A stretch of DNA of 7,824 bases from Candidatus Omnitrophota bacterium. Lineage in GTDB: Bacteria > Hinthialibacterota > Hinthialibacteria > Hinthialibacterales > JAKPRU01. The notes below the pieces were generated by a model. It was not told where the DNA came from, did no database searches, and worked only from the letters and a program-made list of their open reading frames with translations. This document shows, piece after piece, positions 1 to 6,090 of the stretch. Position 1 is the first letter of the stretch. Each line of letters begins with the position of its first letter. The translations under genes were made by a program, and so were the position numbers. The DNA lies in contig JAKQSI010000052.1 in the NCBI GenBank assembly GCA_029570205.1, positions 1 to 7,824 of the forward strand, written 5' to 3'.

Positions 1-142
1 AGAGATGGTGATGCCGGGTGACAATGTAGAGATACGGGGTGAGTTGATCACGCCGATTGCGATGGAGCCGGAGTTGCGGTTCGCCATCCGGGAAGGCGGG
101 CGGACCGTCGGCGCCGGTGTCGTCGCGGAAATCATCGAATAA
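1..142 (+). CDS. tuf: Elongation factor Tu, C-terminal fragment
   Basis: This is the last 46 codons of EF-Tu; the gene starts before the window, and the first complete codon begins at base 2, with a TAA stop at 140-142. EF-Tu is the cytoplasmic GTPase that brings aminoacyl-tRNA to the ribosome. The visible part is the end of beta-barrel domain 3: it contains the MPGDNVEI segment, the ELITPIAME strand and the near-invariant [16 protein letters not shown] signature, ending in AEIIE. No residue looks out of place. rpmG follows after 24 nt, consistent with cotranscription. Identification is by direct recognition of a very highly conserved terminus; which tuf copy this is cannot be told. Confidence 0.97.
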   Translation, partial: EMVMPGDNVEIRGELITPIAMEPELRFAIREGGRTVGAGVVAEIIE

Positions 143-154
143 AGGGATATTTAC

Positions 155-158
155 GAGG
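155..158 (+). promoter_or_regulatory. Ribosome-binding site of rpmG
   Basis: GAGG lies 8 nt before the ATG at 167. It supports this start for a gene short enough to be missed by length-filtered gene calling. Confidence 0.6.
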
Positions 159-166
159 TTACAATC

Positions 167-319
167 ATGCCAAGGGAACAGATCCTAATCGCCTGTACGG
201 AATGCAAACAGCGGAATTACAGCTGCAAAAAAAACAAACGCACGCATCCCGAACGGCTTGAAATGAAAAAGTATTGCCGTTTTTGCGGACGGCATACACT
301 TCATCGCGAAACCCGATAA
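167..319 (+). CDS. rpmG: 50S ribosomal protein L33, zinc-binding (C+) form
   Basis: This 50-residue protein is the large-subunit ribosomal protein L33. It begins [18 protein letters not shown] and ends in HTLHRETR, the usual length and shape of the family. Two CxxC pairs, C10/C13 and C37/C40, make the zinc ribbon of the C+ form; a further cysteine is at position 20. The rest is rich in Lys and Arg, as expected for rRNA binding. The start is set by the GAGG ribosome-binding site 8 nt upstream. It lies 24 nt after tuf on the same strand, the usual bacterial neighbourhood, but is followed by a terminator and a convergent gene instead of secE-nusG. No tRNA-Trp gene fits between tuf and rpmG. Confidence 0.96.
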   Translation: MPREQILIACTECKQRNYSCKKNKRTHPERLEMKKYCRFCGRHTLHRETR

Positions 320-338
320 GAAATGCGTCCCAACAAAC

Positions 339-382
339 CGGGTGAGGAGAGACGTATGTCGCCTCTCCTCATCCGATTTTTT
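339..382 (+). terminator. Intrinsic terminator after rpmG, possibly bidirectional
   Basis: The arm TGAGGAGAG (343-351) pairs perfectly with CTCTCCTCA (363-371), and the stem extends outward through a G-U pair and G-C pairs to 339/375. A run of six T residues (377-382) follows. It sits 20 nt after the rpmG stop and 24 nt from the stop of the convergent STAS gene. On the minus strand the hairpin is followed by a moderately T-rich stretch, so it may also end that transcript. Confidence 0.85.
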
Positions 383-405
383 AAGAACCATCCCTGTGGA
401 ACTCA

Positions 406-741
406 TTATTGAGAAAAGGATTTGATCGCCGTTTCCCTGTCGTTGAAAACCTCGATGATCCGTGAAAGGCGCGTCATCTCCATAACGGAGGAAACCGCAG
501 GCTGCAAATGCACCAGTTTCAGAACCCCCTTCTTTTCCCGAAAGGTCTTTGTGACGGACAGCAACCCGCCGAGATAAACGCTTGTTACAACAAACACATT
601 CTGCAAATCAAGAATGACCTGCCTGCGCCCCTCTTCGAGCAACTGGGAACACATCTTTTTCAATGCGGTCGTGTCGGTGAGAAAATCATTTTCCGACTCA
701 ACCAGAATCGTCACGTCCCCGACATCTTCGCGGGTAATCAT
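406..741 (-). CDS. STAS-domain protein, anti-sigma factor antagonist type (SpoIIAA/RsbV-like)
   Basis: The 111-residue protein is a single STAS domain with little else. Members of this family typically bind anti-sigma factor kinases and are switched by phosphorylation of a conserved serine. The core runs from the N-terminal strand (DVTILVESEND) through QVILDLQNVFVVTS (residues 41-54) to a C-terminal helix (RETAIKSF). The serine equivalent to SpoIIAA Ser58 appears conserved as S54, but its context is T-S-V-Y instead of the usual D-S-S/T-G. The start is supported by GAGGT 7 nt upstream (749-753 on the plus strand). No kinase, phosphatase or sigma gene adjoins it, so its partner is unknown. It points away from the dehydrogenase operon and towards rpmG. 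Other STAS roles, such as regulation of transport or signalling complexes, cannot be excluded. Confidence 0.85.
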   Translation of the reverse strand: MITREDVGDVTILVESENDFLTDTTALKKMCSQLLEEGRRQVILDLQNVFVVTSVYLGGLLSVTKTFREKKGVLKLVHLQPAVSSVMEMTRLSRIIEVFNDRETAIKSFSQ

Positions 742-748
742 CTCGGTT

Positions 749-764
749 ACCTCACATACCTCCT
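749..764 (-). promoter_or_regulatory. Ribosome-binding region of the STAS gene, two SD-like motifs
   Basis: Reading on the minus strand, a strong AGGAGG (759-764) lies 17 nt before the STAS start, and a second motif GAGGT (749-753) lies 7 nt before it. The nearer motif has normal spacing and probably sets the start. Just after the stronger one is an ATG followed directly by TGA (752-757), which cannot encode more than one residue. Confidence 0.45.
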
Positions 765-769
765 GCCGC

Positions 770-792
770 GTTATATGTTATAGATACATAAA
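770..792. promoter_or_regulatory. AT-rich patch between divergent genes, possible promoter
   Basis: The roughly 100-bp gap between the divergent STAS and dehydrogenase genes contains one clearly AT-rich stretch, including TTATATGTTATAGATACATA at 771-790. It offers -10-like hexamers on both strands, for example TATAGA on plus and TATAAC on minus. I found no convincing -35 element at 16-18 bp for either, so this is a location guess and not a mapped promoter. Confidence 0.3.
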
Positions 793-841
793 GACCATAC
801 CACGAAGTGAATCGGTTCTGCATGGACATTCGGATATTCGA

Positions 842-1807
842 ATGAAATCGCTTTTTCTCCATGGAAAACAAGCTCGGCTTGAGGAAATCCCCTTGCCCAC
901 CCCCGGCGGGGAGCCACGGATCGCTCTCCGTCTGGCCGGAATCTGCCGCACAGACCTGGAACTGGCAAAAGGGTACATGGGATACGAGGGTGTGCTGGGC
1001 CACGAATTTGTGGGCACGCTTTTGGACACCACAGGCGCATTGTCGGCAGGCACGCGCGTGGTCGGCGAGATCAATTGCGGGTGCGGCAACTGCAACTGGT
1101 GTCACAGCAGGCTCGAACGCCACTGCCCCAACCGCACCGTATTGGGAATCTCCGGTCGGCCCGGATGCTTTGCCGAACAGCTGACACTGCCGGAGAAGAA
1201 TCTCGTCCCCGTACCGGACTCGATCCCGGATGAACGCGCCGTATTCGCCGAACCGTTGGCAGCGGTTCTGGAGATTTTTGAGCAGATTCTTGTCCGCCCG
1301 ATGGATTCGGTGGCAATTATCGGGGACGGAAAGTTGGGACTCCTGACTGCCATGGTGTTTGCACAACGCCACACTGGCCCGATTCTCCTGATCGGTCATC
1401 ATCCGTCAAAATGGAAGTCGATTCCAGAAATGCGATGTCTCCATGAAAACGAGATTGGGAGCGACTTGACCGCGCAATTCGACATGGTGATTGAGGCAAG
1501 TGGAACCGTTGCGGGTCTCGTGTGTGCCCAGCGGATCGTCCGCCCCAGAGGCACGATTGTGCTGAAAAGCACTGTCGAACGCTCGGAACCGCTCAACCTG
1601 GCCGTGTCGGTTGTGAACGAAGTCACCATCGTCGGCTCCCGATGCGGGAGGTTGCCCGCTGCAATACGATTCCTGGAACGGACGGACCTTCCGGTAGAAC
1701 GTCTCACTGAGGCAACCTATCCCCTGGATCGGGCAGAAGAAGCCTGGAAACACGCCTGCCGAGCCGGAACATTGAAAATCTGCCTGAAAACAAAGGAATC
1801 GGCATGA
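842..1807 (+). CDS. Zinc-dependent medium-chain dehydrogenase (COG1063-like), substrate unknown
   Basis: This 321-residue protein belongs to the medium-chain dehydrogenase/reductase superfamily, which oxidises alcohols or polyols with NAD(P). Visible catalytic-zinc features are C35 (GICRTDLE), H54-E55 in GHEF, and E137 in FAEPLAA. A structural-zinc lobe is present: C81, C84, C87 and C95. The Rossmann motif GDGKLG is at 161-166. The region after the second Rossmann strand reads IGHHPSK, without the acidic residue typical of strict NAD enzymes, so cofactor choice is uncertain. HCPNRTVLGI and FAEPLAA are typical of the threonine/sorbitol-dehydrogenase-like branch. The ATG at 842 is chosen because family homology starts there (MKSLFLHG); I see no good Shine-Dalgarno before it. 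The frame is open upstream to 614, but that part runs antisense to the STAS gene and has no family resemblance. Its stop overlaps the PBP1A start. Confidence 0.88.
   Translation: MKSLFLHGKQARLEEIPLPTPGGEPRIALRLAGICRTDLELAKGYMGYEGVLGHEFVGTLLDTTGALSAGTRVVGEINCGCGNCNWCHSRLERHCPNRTVLGISGRPGCFAEQLTLPEKNLVPVPDSIPDERAVFAEPLAAVLEIFEQILVRPMDSVAIIGDGKLGLLTAMVFAQRHTGPILLIGHHPSKWKSIPEMRCLHENEIGSDLTAQFDMVIEASGTVAGLVCAQRIVRPRGTIVLKSTVERSEPLNLAVSVVNEVTIVGSRCGRLPAAIRFLERTDLPVERLTEATYPLDRAEEAWKHACRAGTLKICLKTKESA
1793..1797 (+). promoter_or_regulatory. Ribosome-binding site of the PBP1A gene, inside the dehydrogenase
   Basis: AAGGA lies 6 nt before the ATG at 1804 and 9 nt before a second in-frame ATG at 1807. 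Either start is usable. The site is inside the last codons of the dehydrogenase, and the first ATG overlaps its TGA stop as ATGA, so coupled translation is likely. Confidence 0.55.
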
Positions 1808-4518
1808 TGGCATCCTTCTCGACAGACACATATCAGGATCGTCTTCCGCCGGTGCAACTCGAACCGGAGCAACCGGTGCGCAGCCCGCGTCGAGAGATTT
1901 CCAGAACCGCAAAAACCCTGCAATGGGTCTTGATCTCTTTTGCGGCGCTCTTTTTTTTCTGCCTTTGCGCAGTAGTCGGCATGGGAGTGGCATGGGTTCG
2001 AAGTTACCTGGATGCCATGCCGAAGATTCCTTACCTGGAGAATTATCGCCCGGAGATTCCCTCGCGGTTCCTGGACTCCCAGGGAAACCTGATTCACGAG
2101 ATCCTGGGAGCAGGGGGGGTCAACCGCCAGCAAGTCACTCTGGAGGAACTGCCTCCAAATCTGATTAACGCGGTGGTTGCCCTGGAGGACAAACGATTCT
2201 ACAAGCATCCCGGAATCGATCCAATTCGCATTCCCAAAGCATTCTATGTCAATTACATCTCAGGCCGGGTTCGCCAGGGAGCCAGTACCCTGACCACCCA
2301 GCTGGCGAAAGATTTATACGTCAATCATATCCTCGGCGATGGCTCGCCGCGTACACGAACCTACGACTCAAAAATCAAGGAAGCACGATTGGCGCTGCAA
2401 ATCGAACGCCATTACAGCAAGTCCGAAATCCTGGAAATCTATCTCAACCAGGTGTTTCTGGGAGATCGAAACGGGAATATAAACGGCGTTGCGGCGGCCG
2501 CCCAGTATTACTTCGGTAAACCGGTCAGTCAGCTGAACCTGAAAGAGTGCGCCATGCTCGCGGGTATTCTTCAGAGACCGAACCTCTGGTCGCCGTTTGT
2601 AAATCCGGAAGGAGCCCAATACCGCACCACCGTTGCATTACAGGCCATGCTCAGCGAAGGGTATATCACCGAGGAAGAATACCGTCAGGCGGTGGAAGAG
2701 CCGTTTCAGTTGCGGGACCGCTCTGAAAAGCGAAAGCCTTTTGTGAATACCTATCCCTATTTCAACGCCTATGTGCGCAGACAGTTCCAACGCGGCGAAA
2801 TCCTCGATCCGGATGGGCATCCGATTGTCCTGGGAGGCACCGGAGTAGACGTAGAAACCACTCTGGTCTCTCCCCTTCAGGATGCCGCGGTCAGCGCTTT
2901 GCGTCACGGTATCGAGGAACATGAGAGGCGGCGACGAAAGCAACACGGCAGCCGATGGGGAGAACCGGTCAACAGCGCTCCCAATGCGCAGAATCCGAAG
3001 CAACTCGTCCCCGGCCATGTGTATGATGCATTCGTCGCGGCTCCTTATGTACCGGGTGCGACCCAGGTTCTTGTAACGTTCCCGCGCATTGAAGGGGGCG
3101 AACTGCCACGAGCGGCAATCTTCGATGCAACGGAAAGCTGGTATGACGATTTCGGGGTGCTGGAACCGGAAATGTGCATCGCTGTCAGCGTGGAGAAAGA
3201 GGCATCCGGGCTGATCTATCGAGTGACACGGGACAATTATGTCCAGGGCGCCCTCGTGGCCCTTCAACCCTCTACCGGCAAGATTCTCGCGCTGGTCGGT
3301 GGATACGATTTCGATGATGAACAGAACGCCGGGAAATTCATCCGCGCGACACAGGCCCGACGCCAACCGGGGAGCGCATTCAAACCCATCTTGTACGCAT
3401 GTGCGATTACACAGGGTCTCACTCCCGCCTCGTTTATCGAGGATCGACCGCAGACCTTTTACTTCGGAGGAAATTCCTGGACACCGGAGAACTTCGACGG
3501 CAAGTATCACGGGCTTGTGACAATGCATGAGGCGCTGGCGGAATCCATGAACGCCGGTAGCGTATGGCTCTTGCAGCATTTGCGACGATCGCAAACTTCC
3601 GCCATCCTGACTCTGCATCGCTTTTGCCGACAGACATTGGACTTGAGGCTCCATAAGACCGATCTGACCATCGCCCTGGGATCCGAAGAGATGACCCCCC
3701 TGGAGCTGGCACGCGCCTACGGGGTTTTCGCTACCGGCGGCATCCTTGCCGAACCGTACGCTGTCGGCAAGGTGGTGGAGCAAAAACGAAGCGACGCCCA
3801 GATCTCCCGAACACTGTACGAACAACCATGGCGAGGCCGTCGGACCCTTGATCCCCAGTCGGCGCGAATTGTGACAAGCCTCCTGGACGGGGTCACACGT
3901 TACGGGACCGGCGCCGAAGTGTCAAAAGAGATCGAGACACCCCTCGTCGGAAAAACCGGGACCACGGATAACTGCACCAATGCCTGGTTCGCGGGATACG
4001 GGAGAGACTTTGTGTGCGTGGTCTTTGTCGGTTTCGAATCGAATCGGTCTCTGGGATATCGCATGACAGGCTCCCGTGTGGCTCTCCCAATCTGGATAGA
4101 ATTCATGAAACGGGCCATCGAAATTCGGCCCGACCTCTTCGGGGAGTTCGATATGCCGGAAGGTGTGATCGAAAAAGACATTTGCCTGGACAGCGGCGCG
4201 CTCAGTACCCCTTACTGCGCACGGGGCCGCAAACTCTTATTCCTCGAAAACAACGCACCCTCCATGGCGTGCCCCTTGCACGGTCGTCATCAAACCGCGC
4301 CGAGTATCTTCGCCGGTGAATCGAAAAAGACAGGGCCGGAGATTATTCCATTCGAGGCTCTCTCCAAATCCTCTACCGACAGCAAGGAGATTACTCCTAC
4401 TCCTGTCATCGAACCCACATTCAAGCCTCCGTTTCCGCCGCGCGAAATGTCTTCTCGCACTCCCACACCCGTACCGACACCCGAACCCCAAAAACGAAAG
4501 CCCTGGTGGCGGTTTTGA
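1804..4518 (+). CDS. Class A penicillin-binding protein 1A (glycosyltransferase and transpeptidase)
   Basis: The 904-residue protein is a complete bifunctional peptidoglycan synthase: it polymerises lipid II and crosslinks the glycan strands on the outer face of the inner membrane. After a cytoplasmic tail of about 38 residues comes one membrane helix (about 39-66). The GT51 domain shows EDKRFYKHPGID (128-139, catalytic E128), GASTLTTQL (159-167), KIKEARLALQIE (190-201) with E193, EILEIYLNQVFLG (208-220) and RPNLW (258-262). A linker with an OB-like region spans roughly 330-480. The transpeptidase has all three motifs: S524-A-F-K527 (nucleophile S524), S581-M-N583 and K717-T-G719. A cysteine-containing segment (C794, C805, C823) precedes a Pro/Thr-rich tail from about 838 that ends in KPWWRF. 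Length is at the upper end for PBP1A. It is translationally coupled to the dehydrogenase upstream. No key residue is missing, so it should be active. Confidence 0.96.
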   Translation: MMASFSTDTYQDRLPPVQLEPEQPVRSPRREISRTAKTLQWVLISFAALFFFCLCAVVGMGVAWVRSYLDAMPKIPYLENYRPEIPSRFLDSQGNLIHEILGAGGVNRQQVTLEELPPNLINAVVALEDKRFYKHPGIDPIRIPKAFYVNYISGRVRQGASTLTTQLAKDLYVNHILGDGSPRTRTYDSKIKEARLALQIERHYSKSEILEIYLNQVFLGDRNGNINGVAAAAQYYFGKPVSQLNLKECAMLAGILQRPNLWSPFVNPEGAQYRTTVALQAMLSEGYITEEEYRQAVEEPFQLRDRSEKRKPFVNTYPYFNAYVRRQFQRGEILDPDGHPIVLGGTGVDVETTLVSPLQDAAVSALRHGIEEHERRRRKQHGSRWGEPVNSAPNAQNPKQLVPGHVYDAFVAAPYVPGATQVLVTFPRIEGGELPRAAIFDATESWYDDFGVLEPEMCIAVSVEKEASGLIYRVTRDNYVQGALVALQPSTGKILALVGGYDFDDEQNAGKFIRATQARRQPGSAFKPILYACAITQGLTPASFIEDRPQTFYFGGNSWTPENFDGKYHGLVTMHEALAESMNAGSVWLLQHLRRSQTSAILTLHRFCRQTLDLRLHKTDLTIALGSEEMTPLELARAYGVFATGGILAEPYAVGKVVEQKRSDAQISRTLYEQPWRGRRTLDPQSARIVTSLLDGVTRYGTGAEVSKEIETPLVGKTGTTDNCTNAWFAGYGRDFVCVVFVGFESNRSLGYRMTGSRVALPIWIEFMKRAIEIRPDLFGEFDMPEGVIEKDICLDSGALSTPYCARGRKLLFLENNAPSMACPLHGRHQTAPSIFAGESKKTGPEIIPFEALSKSSTDSKEITPTPVIEPTFKPPFPPREMSSRTPTPVPTPEPQKRKPWWRF

Positions 4519-4546
4519 GATTGTGGATTGCGGATTATGAATTGCG
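4519..4546 (+). repeat. Four-copy degenerate 7-bp tandem repeat
   Basis: Immediately after the PBP1A stop the sequence reads GATTGTG, GATTGCG, GATTATG, AATTGCG, four consecutive 7-mers each within two changes of GATTGCG. Such ATTGCGGATT strings occur as dispersed intergenic repeats in some genomes (recollection, not checked). No coding function is apparent. Confidence 0.7.
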
Positions 4547-4564
4547 GGTTACCTCCTCTGCCCC

Positions 4565-4615
4565 GGGAGAACGCATCTTCTCCCTCTCTCTCCGGGAGAG
4601 GGTCGAGGTGAAGAT
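4565..4615 (+). repeat. Overlapping C/T-rich hairpins, dispersed-repeat-like
   Basis: GGGAGAA (4565-4571) pairs perfectly with TTCTCCC (4578-4584). CCCTCTC (4582-4588) pairs perfectly with GAGAGGG (4596-4602), and ATCTTC (4575-4580) with GAAGAT (4610-4615) extends the second stem outward around an internal loop. The two structures use the same bases at 4578-4584 and so exclude each other. CCGGGAGA occurs twice (4563-4570 and 4592-4599). No T run follows, so it is not a standard terminator. Confidence 0.6.
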
Positions 4616-4637
4616 CTTTCCGCAGGGTTAGTAAGCC

Positions 4638-4666
4638 AAGACAATTTCTTCTCGCAACACTAGGAT
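4638..4666 (+). promoter_or_regulatory. Possible sigma70-type promoter of the binding-protein gene
   Basis: AAGACA (4638-4643, four of six to TTGACA) and TAGGAT (4661-4666, four of six to TATAAT) are separated by 17 bp. The start of transcription would fall near 4673, about 35 nt before the start codon. A weak match; its main support is its position. Confidence 0.35.
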
Positions 4667-4692
4667 TTACGCAGGAACATGGAATATGCAGC

Positions 4693-4698
4693 AAGGAG
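4693..4698 (+). promoter_or_regulatory. Ribosome-binding site of the sugar-binding protein gene
   Basis: AAGGAG lies 10 nt before the ATG at 4709. It decides for that start over the in-frame ATG at 4679, which would lie upstream of this site and add ten residues in front of a normal signal peptide. Confidence 0.65.
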
Positions 4699-4708
4699 TA
4701 GAAATCCG

Positions 4709-5698
4709 ATGAAAAAAGGAAATCTGTATCTTATTGTGGGATCGATGGCGGCAGTATTCGTTCTGGGATGGGGTTGTGGGCGTGCGCCGGAGAGCGGCTC
4801 CGGGAAACGGCAGATCGCTGTTGTCCCCAAAGGAACCGCGCACGAATTCTGGCAAACTGTCCATGCGGGAGCCAAAACCGCCGGCCAGGAACTCGGCGTG
4901 GAGATTCTCTGGCAGGGTCCGCAAACCGAGACACAGTATGAGCGCCAAGTCAACATTGTACAGGATTTCATTACTGCTCAGGTAGATGGCATTGTCCTGG
5001 CCCCGCAGGATGCCGATGCGCTGGTTCCGGTTATCGAGCAGGTGGATGCCGCCGGGATTCCTCTTGTACTTTTCGATTCGGGCGCTAATACGGATAAGTA
5101 CGCCAGTTTCGTCGCCACCGATAATTACAAAGGCGGCCAGGAAGCCGCGAGGACCATGGCGTCCCTCCTGCCGAACGGCGGACGGGTGATTATTATCCTC
5201 GTCGCCCCTGGCAGCGCTTCCACGACGGAGCGGGAAAAGGGATTTGAGGATACCATTAAGCAGGAATTCCCCAATATTCAAATCGTTGACAAGCAATACG
5301 GCTACAGCGACCGAGAGAAGTCTCGCGCCGTCACCGAGGATCTGCTGACAAAGTACCCCGATGTAGAGGGCGTCTACGGCCCGAACGAATCCAGCACCTT
5401 CGGGGCGCTTCTGGCCTTGCGTGCGCAGGGATACGCCGGAAAAAAGGCATTTATCGGATTCGATTCCTCGCCCGACCTTAATGACGCGCTGCGCAAGGGA
5501 GAGATCAACGCGCTGGTCCTGCAGAATCCGTTCAAGATGGGATACGAGGCGGTGAAAGCGGTTGTCGATCATCTGGACGGCAAGGAAGTCCCGAAACGGA
5601 TCGACACAGGCGTGAAAGTCATCACAACCGCCACTATGGACGAGCCGGAGAATGCGAAACTCCTCAGTCCGGATTTGTCGATTCTGAAAGGGGAATGA
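4709..5698 (+). CDS. Ribose/sugar-type ABC transporter substrate-binding lipoprotein
   Basis: This 329-residue protein is a type I periplasmic binding protein of the ribose/galactose group (Peripla_BP_4 type), which captures a small ligand, usually a sugar, and delivers it to an ABC importer. Residues 1-22 form a signal peptide (MKK followed by a hydrophobic stretch), and C23 is the likely lipidated cysteine; the preceding LGWG is a poor lipobox because -3 is Gly and -2 is Trp. The body starts at QIAVVPKGTAHEFWQTVHAG. Family features include VDGIVLAPQD (92-101), FDSG (122-125), ATDNYKGG (136-143), STTEREKGF (171-179), PNESSTFG (225-232) and IGFDSS (249-254); D123, R175, N226 and D252 are plausible ligand contacts. 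The ligand cannot be named. No ATPase or permease gene accompanies it, and a terminator follows 38 nt after the stop. It appears intact. Confidence 0.9.
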   Translation: MKKGNLYLIVGSMAAVFVLGWGCGRAPESGSGKRQIAVVPKGTAHEFWQTVHAGAKTAGQELGVEILWQGPQTETQYERQVNIVQDFITAQVDGIVLAPQDADALVPVIEQVDAAGIPLVLFDSGANTDKYASFVATDNYKGGQEAARTMASLLPNGGRVIIILVAPGSASTTEREKGFEDTIKQEFPNIQIVDKQYGYSDREKSRAVTEDLLTKYPDVEGVYGPNESSTFGALLALRAQGYAGKKAFIGFDSSPDLNDALRKGEINALVLQNPFKMGYEAVKAVVDHLDGKEVPKRIDTGVKVITTATMDEPENAKLLSPDLSILKGE

Positions 5699-5736
5699 AG
5701 CTTGCAGGGGGCAATGTGATTGGCCGGAAAATGAAC

Positions 5737-5777
5737 AAAAGGCCGGTTCCTGAGCTTGTCGAAGGGCCGGCCTTTTT
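5737..5777. terminator. Bidirectional intrinsic terminator between convergent genes
   Basis: AAAAGGCCGG (5737-5746) is the perfect reverse complement of CCGGCCTTTT (5767-5776), and a T run (5773-5777) follows on the plus strand. On the minus strand the same stem ends in CCGGCCTTTT, so it can also terminate the convergent membrane-protein gene that stops at 5812. It starts 38 nt after the binding-protein stop. Confidence 0.88.
5749..5765. repeat. Short dispersed-repeat-like motif in the terminator loop
   Basis: CCTGAGCTTGTCGAAGG forms the inner part of the terminator. I recall this motif (complement CTTCGACAAGCTCAGG; PELVEG when translated) as an abundant intergenic repeat in many bacterial genomes. 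Only one copy is in this window, so its repeat nature cannot be shown here. Confidence 0.45.
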
Positions 5778-5811
5778 CCTTCGGAAGAAAACTGACTCTT
5801 CACGTTCGGAA

Positions 5812-6075
5812 TCACTTGAAATAGTCCACCCACCAGGCAATCCCCGTGAAGATCATCTTGCCAATCGGAATAATAACAAGCCATCCAACAATGGCCGTCA
5901 GAACCCAGAAAAATAGCATCTCAGCGGCGGTTCCCCAAATTTCACGATGGTTCTTTTCGCGCACCGCAGCTGTAATCCGGGAAATATCGCGAGGCAATCG
6001 GTTGATTGTCTGGAAGAATAAGAGAAAACAAAAGTACAGGACGAACAATACGAAAAGTATGCGGAATATTATCAT
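5812..6075 (-). CDS. Small two-helix membrane protein, function unknown
   Basis: I do not recognise this 87-residue protein. It has two strongly hydrophobic segments, about residues 2-22 (IIFRILFVLFVLYFCFLLFF) and 52-72 (rich in F, W, V and I), joined by a basic/acidic polar loop (NRLPRDISRITAAVREKNHREIW) and followed by a short tail with WWVDYFK. This predicts a hairpin-like inner-membrane protein; by the positive-inside rule the Arg/Lys-rich loop would be cytoplasmic. It is judged real because GGAGGAAA (6083-6090 on plus) sits at normal distance before the ATG at 6075, and because a terminator usable on this strand follows the stop. A competing ATG closer to the SD meets TGA after two codons. 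It is convergent with the binding protein, and nothing links it to a neighbour. Confidence 0.7.
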   Translation of the reverse strand: MIIFRILFVLFVLYFCFLLFFQTINRLPRDISRITAAVREKNHREIWGTAAEMLFFWVLTAIVGWLVIIPIGKMIFTGIAWWVDYFK

Positions 6076-6082
6076 CGCAACA

Positions 6083-6090
6083 TTTCCTCC
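6083..6090 (-). promoter_or_regulatory. Strong ribosome-binding site of the small membrane protein
   Basis: Read on the minus strand this is GGAGGAAA, a near-consensus Shine-Dalgarno, ending 7 nt before the ATG at 6073-6075. It is the main evidence that this short frame is translated. Confidence 0.65.

Noticed and set aside
143-166. A tRNA-Trp gene between tuf and rpmG, as in many genomes
   Set aside because: The gap is only 24 nt, too short for a tRNA.
614-841. N-terminal extension of the dehydrogenase to an ATG at 614
   Set aside because: The extension is antisense to the STAS gene, has no family resemblance, and homology to medium-chain dehydrogenases begins at the ATG at 842.
752-1402. 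A 216-codon open frame on the minus strand over the dehydrogenase
   Set aside because: It is a mirror of a well-supported gene, and its composition is as expected from antisense reading.
2638-3825. A 395-codon open frame on the minus strand within the PBP1A gene
   Set aside because: It lies wholly antisense to catalytic domains of a clear PBP1A, and its translation resembles no family.
4519-4615. A CRISPR array or attachment site in the repeat-rich gap after PBP1A
   Set aside because: The 7-bp units have no spacers, and no cas, integrase or tRNA gene is near.
4667-5884. A 405-codon open frame on the minus strand across the binding-protein gene
   Set aside because: It overlaps the whole recognised binding-protein gene, the terminator and part of the membrane-protein gene, and its translation has no domain features.
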